From Mactromeris polynyma (Eukaryota > Mollusca > Bivalvia > Venerida > Mactridae), in NCBI GenBank assembly GCA_032209605.1, contig JASFXZ010000037.1, forward strand, positions 558,001 to 622,000: 64,000 nt of DNA, given 5' to 3'. This document shows positions 1-10,680 of this stretch, piece after piece (position 1 is the stretch's first letter; every line of letters begins with the position of its first letter). The position numbers and the translations under genes were made by a program. The notes beneath the pieces were generated by a model. The model worked only from the letters and a program-made list of their open reading frames with translations, ran no database searches and was not told the origin of the DNA.

Positions 1-926
1 CAGTACAAGTAATAGGCTTTATACATGTGGGCTGGTACCTCCAAACTGCAGTACAAGTAATAGGCTTTATACATGTGGGCTGGTACCTCTAAACTGCAGT
101 TCAAGTTATAGGCTTTATACATGAGGACAGGTACCTCCAAACAGCAGTACAAGTAATAGGCTTTATACATGTGGGCTGGTACCTCCAAACTGCAGTACAA
201 GTAATAGGCTTTATACATGTGGGCTGGTACCTCCAAACTGCAGTACAAGTAATAGGCTTTATACATGTGGGCTGGTACCTCTAAACTGCAGTTCAAGTTA
301 TAGGCTTTATACATGAGGACAGGTACCTCCAAACAGCAGTACAAGTTATGGGCTTTATACATGTGGGCTGGTATCTCCAAACTGCAGTACAAGTAATAGG
401 CTTTATACATGTGGGCTGGTACCTCCAAACAGCAGTACAAGTAATAGGCTTTATACATGTGGGCTGGTACCTCCAGACAGCAGTACAAGTAATAGGCTTT
501 ATACATGTGGGCTGGTACCTCCAGACAGCAGTACAAGTAATAGGCTTTATACATGTGGGCTGGTACCTCCAGACAGCAGTACAAGTAATAGGCTTTATAC
601 ATGTGGGCTGGTACCTCCATACAGCAGTACAAGTAATAGGCTTTATACATGTGGGCTGGTACCTCCAGACAGCAGTACAAGTAATAGGCTTTATACATGT
701 GGGCTGGTACCTCCAAACAGCAGTACAAGTAATAGGCTTTATACATGTGGGCTGGTACCTCCAAACAGCAGTACAAGTAATAGGCTTTATACATGTGGGC
801 TGGTACCTCCAAACTGCAGTACAAGTAATAGGCTTTATACTTGTGGGCTGGTACCTCCAAACAGCAGTACAAGTAATAGGCTTTATACATGTGGGCTGGT
901 ACCTCCAGACAGCAGTACAAGTTTTA
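1..926. repeat. 48-bp minisatellite, about 19 copies, cut by the left window edge
   Basis: Head-to-tail copies of a 48-bp unit containing AATAGGCTTTATACATGTGG and CTGGTACCTCCAAA. The array runs from base 1, so its true start lies outside the window, and it ends near 926. A variant pair (TCTAAACTG followed by ATGAGGACAGG) recurs exactly 192 bp apart, which is four units, so a four-unit block was duplicated. Because 48 is a multiple of three, one plus frame (348-929) stays open as a 16-residue repeat beginning GFIHVGWYLQ. I read this as a by-product of periodicity: there is no signal peptide, splice context or non-repetitive coding flank. Confidence 0.95.
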
Positions 927-1563
927 TGACTTTATATATATACTTATGCTTATACATTTTTGTATTCTTTTCATGTTACACATACCACAATGTCTGTGTT
1001 TTCTTGAATTTTGAGAGACTAGTAGTACACTTGCTACCAAGCAAACTTACCAATGGAAATGCTCATATTAATAAATTTTGATATGACCTTGGAATATTAC
1101 CGTCTTAAATGCATCTGACTTTTTGCTCCATAAGTGTTTTAGAAGAAAGCATCTTGCTTTCATCTAGTTGCTAAGCTAAAAGTTTGCAATTTTCTAATAA
1201 AACCAACAATTTTTCCTGTTTGACCTTGTTGACACCCAGTATGGCTTATTTGTCAAGATCCTGTACCACTTAGTGCCTGGTGTTACCAGTAACCACATAT
1301 TTGGAGAGGTATCAGGGTACTTTATAGCTGAGTGGAATATACCTGTAGAGATGTACTGTACATGATTATTGATGATAATGTAGAAGTATGTATAATTTGC
1401 GGTTTTCTGACATACGTTGAAGTTTAAAATGAATATACCAATCGTCATCATCGGGTTCCTTAGCTGATTATTATACTATCCATCCATCAAACTAAAGTCC
1501 AATACTTCAGACTCTTGATTAAATAATGATCTGGATGAAGCAATGTCATTTGGCTCCTTAAGA
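927..1563. other. Unique spacer, no gene seen
   Basis: AT-rich sequence between two arrays. An 85-codon minus frame (1194-1451) shows no domain or splice context and is probably chance. A minus-strand donor-like CATTG/GTAAGT occurs near 1045, but no matching exon is convincing. Confidence 0.6.
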
Positions 1564-2342
1564 ATGTCTGTGGACCAATGAAACAGAATGTGCCAGTCTT
1601 GGACCAATGAAACAGAATGTGCCAGTCTTGGACCAATGAAACAGAATGTGCCAGTCTGTGGACCAATGAAACAGAATGTGCCAGTCTTGGACCAATGAAA
1701 CAGTATGTACCAGTCTGTGGATCAATGAAACAGTATGTACCAGTCTGTGGACCAATGAAACAGAATGTGCCAGTCTGTGGACCAATGAAACAGTATGTAC
1801 CAGTCTGTGGATCAATGAAACAGTATGTACCAGTCTGTAGACCAATGAAACAGTATGTGCCAGTCTGTAGACCAATGAAACAGAATGTGCCAGTCTGTGG
1901 ACCAATGAAACAGAATGTGCCAGTCTTGGACCAATGAAACAGTATGTACCAGTCTGTGGACCAATGAAACAGTATGTACCAGTCTGTATACCAATGAAAC
2001 AGTATGTACCAGTCTGTAGACCAATGAAACAGAATGTGCCAGTCTGTGTACCAATGAAACAGAATGTGCCAGTCTGTGGACCAATGAAACAGTATGTACC
2101 AGTCTGTGGACCAATGAAATAGTATGTACCAGTCTGTGGCCCAATGAAACAGTATGTACCAGTCTGTGAACCAATGAAACAGTATGTGCCATTATGTGTA
2201 CCAATGAAATAGAATGTGCCAGTCTGTGTACCAATGAAACAGTGTGTGCCTGTCTGTGGACCAATGAAACAGTGTGTGCCTGTCTGTGGACCAATGAAAC
2301 AGTATGTGCCAGTCTGTGGACCAATGAAACAGTGCATGCCAT
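1564..2342. repeat. 30-bp minisatellite, about 26 copies
   Basis: Repeats of a 30-bp unit built on GTCTGTGGACCAATGAAACA followed by GWATGTRCCA. A few units are 28-29 bp (GTCTTGGACC), which shifts the frame, so open frames on both strands start and stop inside the array. The plus frame reads repeats of PMKQYVPVCG and the minus frames read CFIGPQTGTY. These are periodic shadows rather than credible proteins. Point variants (AATGTG, TATGTA, TGTGTG) are clustered, consistent with local duplication of blocks. Confidence 0.95.
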
Positions 2343-2531
2343 ACTTCTTTGACATAAACATGAAGATGATATCAAACAAGCTAAACATTACAGAATTTTC
2401 CAGGATTTTCAGAATTGATGTGATAAATGTCAGTCTTGCAGTAAAAAGTTTTGAAATATCTGTTTAATGAAGAATATTTAGGATTATTATACCTCACGTG
2501 ACTGTTTTCCCTATACATTGCATATAAACCT

Positions 2532-2576
2532 CAGCGGGCGACATTTTTAACTGTCACCCTGCAATGTCGCCCGCTG
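2532..2576. repeat. Perfect 14-bp inverted repeat (hairpin)
   Basis: Left arm CAGCGGGCGACATT at 2532-2545 and its exact reverse complement at 2563-2576, with a 17-nt loop. It is very GC-rich against the AT-rich surroundings. The loop carries CTGTCACCCT, a motif also found in the larger palindrome just downstream, so the two probably belong to one foldback element. Confidence 0.85.
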
Positions 2577-2648
2577 TTGACATCGTTTAAAAAACTGCAA
2601 ACAAAATTAGTTATTAGCTTTATTTTTATTTTGTTCGGTATAATAAAA

Positions 2649-2788
2649 TAAATATTGACTGCCTTGAGGGTGACAGTGCATCTCGTCAACCCTCGACAAA
2701 CACTGTCGACCTCGGCTAAAGCCTCGGTCGACAGTGTTGCCTCGGGTTGACAAGATGCACTGTCACCCTCAAGGCAGTCAATATTTAT
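2649..2788. repeat. Long near-perfect palindrome, about 70-bp arms
   Basis: The sequence from ATAAATATTGACTGCC to GGCAGTCAATATTTAT reads almost the same on both strands. It centres on GGCTAAAGCC (2714-2723), with only a few mismatches and essentially no loop. It includes repeated GTCGACCTCGG-type GC-rich blocks. The likely nature is a foldback or MITE-like element. No open frame and no tRNA-like boxes are present. Confidence 0.85.
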
Positions 2789-3697
2789 ATACTGTCATAG
2801 TGCCTAACTTAAGAGCCGGCTGTCATTTTTTTTCTTATGACATTTTTCATTGGTCAACATGCACACACCTTACTATCTATCAGTATTGACTTATAAGAGA
2901 AAAGTCACATTTATTTTCCCCAGGGCATTCATGGAAAACAACACATTGGACACTTTGGTTTCCGCAGAGAAGTTACTATGTGCAATTGAAAATTGTTCCA
3001 TATCCATATTACTTTGTTTATGATTTAATATTTTAAAGAAGTTCTTCATCTGTCTATGCAAGTTTGTAAAAGTGTTGACATACTTTCTAGACTCTGCATT
3101 AAACAGTTTTCACATAAGGAGGGTGAATACTAGACTTAGCAGTATTTATTGTTTAAGAGACTAATTCACTATTTCAATGATATCCCAATGCAGGTGGTGT
3201 TTTAAAATTGTCAGTCCTATTTGTGATCATTGAACTGTCTTGGTACCTTTCAATGCAGGAGTTGTGTTAGTATTGTTTCTGTGGTAGAAATAAAAATATC
3301 AATGAGACTGATATGGTTATAACTATCATAAAAATGTACTGGAATTCGTTTTACATTTTTGGCCAAAAAACTTAAAGGATAAATAAATGCAAATCACACA
3401 TCAATTCATGTTGAAGTTAGGGGTACGTTGACCCACACTGTGTCTGCAAACAAACCTTAAGCATACATTATATTAACTCACACTTTGAAACTATTCAAAT
3501 TTACATTTGCATATAGAAGGACTCTTTTAGCTAAACACATAGAATTTATTTTTTATTGAAGGACTAAGTAAACAGTCTTACAATGGAATGTTTGAAGTTG
3601 GGTATGAGTTTACTTGTAATTGGTATCACCAGGTTGTTTGATGTCTACATATTGCTAAATACTACACATGTATAGTATCATACAACTCGATGCTGTA
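2789..3697. other. Unique sequence with one strong acceptor-like site
   Basis: No firm gene. A pyrimidine-rich TTTATTTTCCCCAG ends at 2923 and is followed by short open stretches (21-36 codons depending on frame). It could be an acceptor for another alternative 3' exon of the gene suspected at 4623-7292, but nothing identifies it. Confidence 0.4.
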
Positions 3698-3938
3698 CAG
3701 AGCAAACTCCTTGGAGTGGCCTTTCATTGAGCAACAAACTCTCTTCAGCAGTATCAATTTGTCATGTTGTAACTCTCTGTATCAATTTGATCTCTCTAGA
3801 GCAACAACCTCTCTTCAACAGTATCAATTTGTCATGTTGTAACTCTCTGTATCAATTTACCTTCTCTAGAGCAACAACCTCTCTTCAACAACAGTTTTCA
3901 TTGTTCCTGTTGGAAAAAGAGAGAATAAGTTGCTACAG
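3698..3938 (+). mobile_element. MITE, CAGTGCAACCTC family, with internal 70-bp tandem duplication
   Basis: The left end TACAGAGCAAACTCC then TTGGAGTGGCC matches the family ends seen at 50696 and, inverted, at 33860. Inside, a 70-bp unit starting GCAACAACCTCTCTTCAACA occurs 2.4 times (3731, 3801, 3871). The right end is degenerate (AGTTGCTACAGTA), so the end coordinate is approximate. It encodes nothing recognisable; the plus frame 3727-3990 is a repeat reading. Confidence 0.6.
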
Positions 3939-4365
3939 TAAATGCCACATACACAATACAGTGCCTTCCCGCTCAGAATCTTTAACATGAATATAGACAG
4001 TTGTTTAAATGGGTAAATGTATATTACTCAAAATTTGCTAAGGGTCACCTAAGGCTACTACTAATATGTCCTCGTATAGGCCTTCAAATTCGGCGAAATT
4101 GTACACTGGCTATAATGATACAAGGCTAAATTGTCCATTTCAAAAATTAATTATACAAGTTGACTAGGATTGTACCAGAAAATTACTTTAATGTGATTTT
4201 CCTTGCATAATGCCAAGGGCTATAACTCAAGAACAACTTCCAATGAGAAGTATGAAACTCCAGTATTTAGCTTGATTTCCAGTCACATTTATGTCTGACT
4301 AAGGAATATAAAAATTGAACTGTTTCTTTTTGATATGTGCTATCAAGGAATGTTGATCTTTATAT

Positions 4366-4384
4366 TGACGTCATTTTGACGTCA
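4366..4384. promoter_or_regulatory. Two TGACGTCA palindromes 11 bp apart
   Basis: TGACGTCA at 4366-4373 and again at 4377-4384. This octamer is the consensus CREB/ATF (CRE) site. Two copies in 19 bp are more than expected by chance in AT-rich DNA, but a regulatory role is inference only. The rest of 3939-4622 shows no gene; it ends in the acceptor of the next entry. Confidence 0.3.
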
Positions 4385-4622
4385 TTATGTGATGTTAACT
4401 TTTCTGACAAAATGCTAATATTGTCTCACAATGCCTGGCCACATACTCTTGACAATGATAAGCAGATTTAATTTCTTTTAACAGCTTTATATATTTGAAC
4501 CAAAATAATAACAGGTGGTCCTTAGTATTAGTTTTGAGTAGTATATATAATATGACCATTTTTTTATTAAGTTCATTTCTTTGTACGTAGTTGATTTCTA
4601 GTATTTATTTGATTTTACACAG

Positions 4623-4996
4623 TTATACTAAAGCGCTCACCTACGAAGTCATCCACCGAGTCTGATGGAATAGTGAAATACAGGGATAATAATAGACATT
4701 GCTATGGCAACAAGAATAACTATGGAAATAGAAATGTTAATGGAAATAACAATTTCAACCGAAATGGGCATTTCCATAGAAATCATAATCTGCATTGTCA
4801 GAAATATTTCCGTGGAAACCATAATAATTATTATGGAAATAAGAATTATCAAGCAAGGAGAAATTTGAATGGTAACGGAGGAAAAAGGTTGAATGACAAA
4901 GGCCAGCAAAAGGGGTCGTCCTATGACAAAAACAGACCCCAATGTGAATATAATCAGTTTGCTATCAGAGAAGAAGACTTTCCTCCATTAGTGTAA
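4623..4996 (+). CDS. Candidate Asn-rich 3'-terminal coding exon
   Basis: An acceptor-like TTATTTGATTTTACACAG ends at 4622. It is followed by an open frame (phase: two bases complete the previous codon) to the TAA at 4994-4996. About 123 residues result: a short Ser/Thr-rich start (KRSPTKSSTESDG), a long low-complexity Asn/Gly/Tyr/Arg/His tract (YGNKNNYGNRNVNGNNN), then a less biased tail ending REEDFPPLV. Low-complexity Asn/Arg/Gly tracts plus a (D/E)FPPL tail occur in RNA-associated proteins, but I cannot name the family. A polyadenylation signal AATAAA is at 5347. The upstream exons would lie left of the window or among 1-4.6 kb. The antisense frame at 4649-4942 is a shadow. Confidence 0.45.
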
Positions 4997-5846
4997 TACT
5001 TTGGAGGCAAGGTATCATTTTCGTTAGGAAATGTTATTTAATACTAATATCACACATTTGAAATAATTTTATATGTCACTTTGTGTAAAACACATTCTTT
5101 TATCACCTGGGTTATGATTAAATTCCATCTTCAAAGTTTGCATGAATTGATATTTCATGACAAGACATAAAGACTACTGCTGGTGTATAATTTCCTGGGG
5201 ATTTGTTTATTTAATTTAAGATGTTTAATTGTGGTGATATAATGAAACCACAATACAAAGCCAAACCATATTGAACTTCAAAGAGAACAAATCTGACTTT
5301 GGTGTATGAATTTGTCATTGTTACATTGCATTTTACTCTCAAGTTCAATAAAATTTGCAGAAAAAACATGGCAAAAATATGCTCTTATTGAGTTTACATA
5401 GATTGATCAGTCACAATGACAAGATGTTTGTCTAATACCTAATAGTAGTACCAATTTATGTTCAAAGGGAGCTGTACTAAATTCACTCAATTTTATTACT
5501 TTTCACAATTTTTAATTATAAAATTAAAATGTAACATGAAATTCCACAGTTTATGTATTAATGACTGCATATTCTTACAGAAGAGAATTGCTGTTGTAAA
5601 ATGTCTGTTTATGGATGCTGATTATTTCACCTTTGTTCCAAAATCATACACATGTTATAGATTAATGACACTATTTTTGTATAAACAGAACAGAACGGTT
5701 TGATTGTAGCATAATGTTGAAAAAACATATTTATCCATAAATATTTTACCACATGAAATTATTCTTATTCATTGAATATTTCTTTTGTAGGATATTCACA
5801 TGGTAGTTGAAAAATGAATGAATATATATGTGATACTTTTAATATA
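4997..5846. other. Possible 3' UTR, then unique AT-rich sequence
   Basis: Follows the stop codon of the candidate exon. AATAAA at 5347-5352 could end its transcript. An acceptor-like TATTCTTACAG near 5580 precedes about 40 open codons to 5703, with no recognisable domain. No other feature is seen. Confidence 0.4.
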
Positions 5847-6624
5847 CAGTTAAACTTCGATAACTCAGACAGACGACAACTCGAGAACCCCAGATTTGTC
5901 GAGGAAATGGCCGAGTCCCGGACTCTATTTCTTCTATTTTCATATAAAATATACCGCCGATAACTCCAGCAGAAATAATTTAAAAACTCGAGCACCCTTG
6001 CCGGTCCCCAGTACACAAACTGTACATAATTGTTAACTGGTAACTCAAGACAATTTCACACATTGTTCAAATGAGCTCCAAATAAACAAGTTATGAAACG
6101 GTGTTAACATTTTTGCGAGTTGTACAACTTGCAAAATCACGGTTGAAAAACAATTATCACAGTTTGCACAAAACATACAGATATCAATTAAAAAGGTCAT
6201 TTTTGATAATGATAAGAAAATGATTCGGAGAATTTAATTATGAGATCGTTGATGAGTAAATAACATGTGATTGCAACTTAGGAGCAATTTCCACGACGCA
6301 TAAGCATGAAGCAAACATTCAGATTGAACACCTATATTCATGAACTTTACTCTGTCAAACATCAATAAGTAATGCAAGTATAGGCCTACTACTCTTGATA
6401 AGAATTTTACTTTACTTTTTTTAATGAGGAAATGTAGTGAATAGAAATATGATATTATGAAACAAATATGAAACAACTGGTACAAGTGTGGAAAACTATG
6501 AAAATAAGGCATTTCATAACAAACACTATAAGGACATGATGGAAACTCTGGGTCACTCGAAATAATGGGTAACTCTAGCTTTTCAGATGGACCCCAGCGT
6601 CCTCGAGTTATCGAAGTTTAACTG
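5847..6624. mobile_element. Non-autonomous DNA transposon, CAGTTAAACTTCGATAACTC family
   Basis: Inverted ends CAGTTAAACTTCGATAACTC at the left and GAGTTATCGAAGTTTAACTG at the right, each directly flanked by TA. The 778-bp interior has GATAACTC and CTCGAG blocks near both ends and no transposase-like frame. The 92-codon minus frame at 6234-6512 is not recognisable. TA flanks and CAGT-type ends are typical of Tigger/pogo members of the Tc1-mariner superfamily. A truncated relative lies at 58052-58267. Confidence 0.8.
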
Positions 6625-7242
6625 TATGCTGAGAATTATATTGCATGAATGCTCACTGGAAATAAGTATAAACTTAGTAGGATAATTTAATTTTAAATTT
6701 GTTTTACTGAATATGTGTATATGTTAAAATTGTCTATTATTCCAAAAAAAAATGTTCATATTGACCACTTCTGATAAGCTTGATTTATGTTTTATATCTT
6801 TATTCTGTGAAGAGCAATGTTATTTTTGTTGTGTAGGGTAAAAATGTTAGAACATTGTTATTGTATAAGAAGTCACATTGGATTGTCGTGGTTTGGATTT
6901 ACTGGTGTCCACTTTGCTTTACTGTGTTTTATAACATGATAATAATACTAGAACTACAGTATCCTTCATGTCTGTTTTCCTGTAGATTTGTGTTCGATAT
7001 CGTAGTAAATGCACTTGAAATGTCCGTGTTCACATATTCAGCACTCACTGGTTTGTTTGATACTTGCTGGAAATGTGTGTCAGCTTTCTGTATAACATCA
7101 AGGAGTAGAAATGAAAAATCACCTATTACTTGTCAGGGTTTATGAACATGTTTACTTATTCTTTTTTCAGTTTTCCCCTTTGAAATTGTGTAACTTGTGT
7201 TTTATGCATATAGTAACCATTGACTCGTTGCCTTGTTTTCAG
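6625..7242. other. Unique sequence upstream of candidate alternative exon
   Basis: AT-rich. A 96-codon plus frame (6855-7145) has no domain that I can recognise. The segment ends in the strong polypyrimidine acceptor CCTTGTTTTCAG (7231-7242). Confidence 0.4.
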
Positions 7243-7292
7243 GTTCTAAATCTTCCAGAGTCCAAACGTTTGCTGAACCCGATGATTGGTGA
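7243..7292 (+). CDS. Candidate short alternative terminal exon
   Basis: After the acceptor CCTTGTTTTCAG, the frame with two leading bases reads SKSSRVQTFAEPDDW and stops at TGA 7290-7292. The phase (two bases finishing a split codon) equals that of the exon at 4623, so both could follow the same upstream exon as alternative ends. A GAT-rich 3' stretch and overlapping AATAAATAAA (7438-7447) follow, compatible with a 3' UTR. A competing frame stays open to 7335 (ends GYCMMM). The call rests only on splice and composition signals. Confidence 0.3.
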
Positions 7293-7532
7293 TTTACGTG
7301 TGATTCTCCTAGATGGTTACTGTATGATGATGTGAGCTGATGATGACTACGGTCTGTGATCATGTCTGACATTCACAACATTTGTGATGATGATGAAGAT
7401 GATGATGACGATGTGGTTGATGTCTTATGTTGGTGAAAATAAATAAACTACTGAAAACAAGACGATACACTATAACCTAACTTGTACAATGATTAGAAAC
7501 TGTCTGTGAACTATGCAGTGTGTAAACATACA

Positions 7533-7694
7533 CTGTGCACCCTCTCCATAGTGGCTCTATCTAGAGCAATAACCTCTCTTCAACAACATTATCATTTTTT
7601 CCTTCAAATAATCAATTTGACCTCTTTGTAGCGACAACTTCACAACAACAACCACAATCTCCCAGATGACGTTGCTCTGGAGAGGTTGCGTTGC
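7533..7694 (+). mobile_element. MITE, CAGTGCAACCTC family
   Basis: Begins CTGTGCACCCTCTCCATAG, contains ATAACCTCTCTTCAACAACA, and ends GTTGCTCTGGAGAGGTTGCG. The last part is the inverted end of this family. About 160 bp with no coding potential. Confidence 0.65.
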
Positions 7695-9180
7695 ATCATT
7701 GGGTTTCAAGTCGCACAATGCATATATGTAGTATCTTACTGTGATATTTTTATTAAAATGAACACAACCATGTCTCTGTTCTATCTGCAGTCTATATGTA
7801 CATGTAATAGTCGTTCCCTATTACCATAAACCTAGAAAATACTTTATGCCAAGTTATCAGTTTTTGCAGTTTTATCTTTTCATTAGTAGCTGTATAAAGC
7901 TGGCCTTATGTAATCAAGATGTTGCTATTGATGTTATTCCTCTTTTTATATTTAATGCAAAAATGTCAGCATAATGGAAAAAAATTAATATTTTGTTTGC
8001 CAACATTTCTAAGTGTGTAGAGTATGGTCCTGTTCCGTACTTTACAGTTGTTCTGTAATTATACCATTTAGAATTGTTTGTTCGTCTACTGAAAAAATGT
8101 TATGTGTTTGTGAATAATTAAACCGATTGTAGCTAAATACTGGTCTGCAGGTACTTATAATAGTAACTTGGATTTGACTGTATTTTCCAGAATTATTGTA
8201 AAACCTTCACTTACAGTGCATAGCTACCATATCTTGTTTAAAACACATTTTTTGCTGTATCATGTATTCCCTGTGTGTTACTGGTCTTTATTGCTGTAAC
8301 ACACTGATCTGTTGGTGCGTGGGTTGTATGTCTGATATATGCATGTCTATCCTGCAGTGTCACCAATAATATGTATAACAAGTGAAGTGTCTTATGTTGT
8401 TAAATTAAATAGGATAAAATTACAACAACAATAAATTTATGTGACTAGATGAGGTGTGCAGACAACTGTCATTAAATATTGATCACTTAGTGTTGTACAG
8501 AGTGATACAAGTATAAGGTTCAGGATATAGCAGTATTAAAACATTAATCAAACATTAACGGGCGTTGCTGTTTTTCTATTGTTTGTTTGTGCCCTGCCGA
8601 GCCCAGGCATGACCTAGCAGTCAGCATGGCCCTCTTGGTTTTAAACACAGGTCCAAATTTTGTAATCCTTCCATTTGGAAGCAGTAAATTGCCATCTATT
8701 TTCTAGTTCTCAATTTTACTTATTTGAAATAATATGGTAACAGCCCAAGAAGTGTCTTATTGCAGATTTGTAACAGAAGGGTTGGTGTTTGTTATCTGTA
8801 CAAATGTATTTACGGTTATGTTTAAATACATTAATGGTGTTAGGATGAAGCTGATGATATTAAGTTTGACAAATCTCTTCAGCATGATGAATTCCTTTTA
8901 TTTATATCCTGAATAATACATTGTAAATAATAAACCAGTGTATGGTCTCAATGCACATTGTATCAGCATTGTTTAAACATGATATCAGATACTATAGAAT
9001 ATGAAAATTGCTTGTTTTTGATTCAGTGTATTAAATATTCATAGAATATGAATTGTCTGTGCAAAGTTGTTGCTGAAATCTCCAGCCTGTTGGTTGATAG
9101 CCATGAATTTAAGCTTGAATGATTTTATGGAATGCATTCAATCATATAAGTCTGCTTCATAGAAAAAGACAGCACAGAAG
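7695..9180. other. Unique AT-rich sequence, no gene seen
   Basis: No domain-bearing frame, RNA gene or repeat was found. A 60-codon plus frame at 8734-8916 ends just before AATAATACATTG and looks like chance. Confidence 0.5.
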
Positions 9181-9262
9181 GGTGTTGTGACTGTGCTGAG
9201 ATTCAAACCTGCAACCAGACTCCATGACTAGTACTCTGGTTACAAAGGTGAAAGAACTCGTA
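9181..9262 (-). mobile_element. tRNA-derived SINE head, diverged
   Basis: On the minus strand, TTACCAGAGTACTAGTCATG is followed by GTTGCAGGTTTGAATCTC. The latter closely matches a pol III B box (GGTTCGAATCC), at tRNA-like spacing from a weak A box. It cannot fold as an intact tRNA, so a decayed SINE head is the best reading. Confidence 0.4.
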
Positions 9263-9759
9263 CATGTTGCAAAATTTCTTCTTTTCTAAACATTTTTGAC
9301 TTCAGGTCTTTAATAAGGAAATGAAATATCTATTTTAAGACACAACTTGAGTGCTTACTCAATTAAGGAAGAAACAAAAAACAACAGTATATGAACAAAA
9401 TAAGCAAGGAAATTTACTCGAACTACGTATGAGGGCTGATCCATAAGTTTTAGGACATTGAAGAGAACACTATTAAAAATAGAACTGAAAATTATATGAT
9501 GTCTTACTTTTTTATAATGCAAAGTTTGGATGCAATTTAATGCACCATTAGTATGTACTGTACATCGTCCTGTCTGGTATTACGTTTTTGGTATAATTAT
9601 GAAGTCATTTATGTTACAAGCAATGAAGTTTAATGCTGGTTGTGTTTTGTCTTGTGTTTATAAACAAGTTATTTTCTGGATCATAATGTTGTTCATTTTT
9701 GCTAGGATTTTATTAGTATTTTCTGAGATAGAATTAATTTTGGTCTGTGTAAACCTATG
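9263..9759. other. Unique sequence with a mariner-like motif
   Basis: ATGAGGGCTGATCCATAAGT at about 9429 resembles ends of mariner-type elements (GAGGGYTGNNCANAAAGT). No matching inverted end or transposase was found. A 103-codon plus frame (9530-9841) runs into the next array and is not recognised. Confidence 0.3.
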
Positions 9760-10680
9760 CAGAGTAACCCTTTCTTTGACATCAACCTCTCCAGAGTGTC
9801 TCTCTCTAAAACATCAACCTCTCCAGAGTGTCTCTCTCTAAAACATCAACCTCTCCCGAGTGTCTCTCTCTAAAACATCAACCTCTCCCGAGTGTCTCTC
9901 TCTAAAACATCAACCTCTCCCGAGTGTCTCTCTCTAAAACATCAACCTCTCCCGAGTGTCTCTCTCTAAAACATCAACCTCTCCAGAGTGTCTCTCTCTA
10001 AAACATCAACCTCTCCCGAGTGTCTCTCTCTAAAACATCAACCTCTCCAGAGTGTCTCTCTCTAAAACATCAACCTCTCCAGAGTGTCTCTCTCTAAAAC
10101 ATCAACCTCTCCAGAGTGTCTCTCTCTAAAACATCAAGCTCTCCAGAGTGATCCTTTCTTTAACATCAACCTCTCCAGAGTGTCTCTCTCTAAAACATCA
10201 ACCTCTCCAGAGTGTCTCTCTCTAAAACATCAACCTCTCCAGAGTGTCTCTCTCTAAAACATCAACCTCTCCAGAGTGATCCTTTCTTTAACATCAACCT
10301 CTCCAGAGTGTCTCTCTCTTTAACATCAACATCTCAAGACTGTCCCTCTCTTTAACATCAACCTCTCCAGAGTGTCTCTCTCTTTAACATCAACATCTCA
10401 AGACTGTCCCTCTCTTAAACATCAACCTCTCCAGAGTGATCCTTTCTTTAACATCAACCTCTCCAGAGTGTCTCATTTTTTAACGTCAACCTCTCCACAG
10501 TGTCCCTCTCTTTAACATCAACCTTTCCTGAGAGTCATCCTCTTTAACATCAACCTCTTCTCGACAACTTGGTCAATTTCCCCCATGTAAACATTTACTA
10601 CAATGTTAACCTCTCTAGAGCAACAACCTATCGGCAACAGGTGAAATTTGCAAAAATGTTGCGGTGGAACAGGTTGTTCT
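9760..10680 (+). repeat. 32-bp minisatellite (about 24 copies) inside a MITE of the CAGTGCAACCTC family
   Basis: Starts CAGAGTAACCC, a variant of the family end, then repeats a 32-bp unit AACATCAACCTCTCCAGAGT plus GTCTCTCTCTAA from about 9776 to 10556. The core AACCTCTCCAGAG is the MITE terminal sequence itself. The array closes with AACCTCTCTAGAGCAACAAC (about 10598), which is the internal MITE sequence, and GGAACAGGTTGTTC. Units vary as CCAGAG/CCCGAG and TCTAA/CTTTAA in blocks. Confidence 0.85.

Noticed and set aside
348..929. 193-codon frame in the 48-bp array as a repeat protein
   Set aside because: It starts and ends with the array and has no unique flank, signal or splice site; stop-free periodicity explains it.
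1558..2467. Several long frames on both strands of the 30-bp array
   Set aside because: Simultaneous open frames on both strands follow from one stop-free unit; frame breaks fall at 28-29-bp units.
4649..4942. Ile-rich minus frame as a membrane protein
   Set aside because: Antisense of the Asn-codon-rich exon; Asn codons (AAT/AAC) read as Ile/Val on the other strand.
5765..6016. 83-codon minus frame as a transposase piece
   Set aside because: No transposase motif; it lies in the subterminal repeat of a non-autonomous element.
9429..9530. A mariner element
   Set aside because: Only one end-like motif was found; no inverted partner and no transposase frame nearby.
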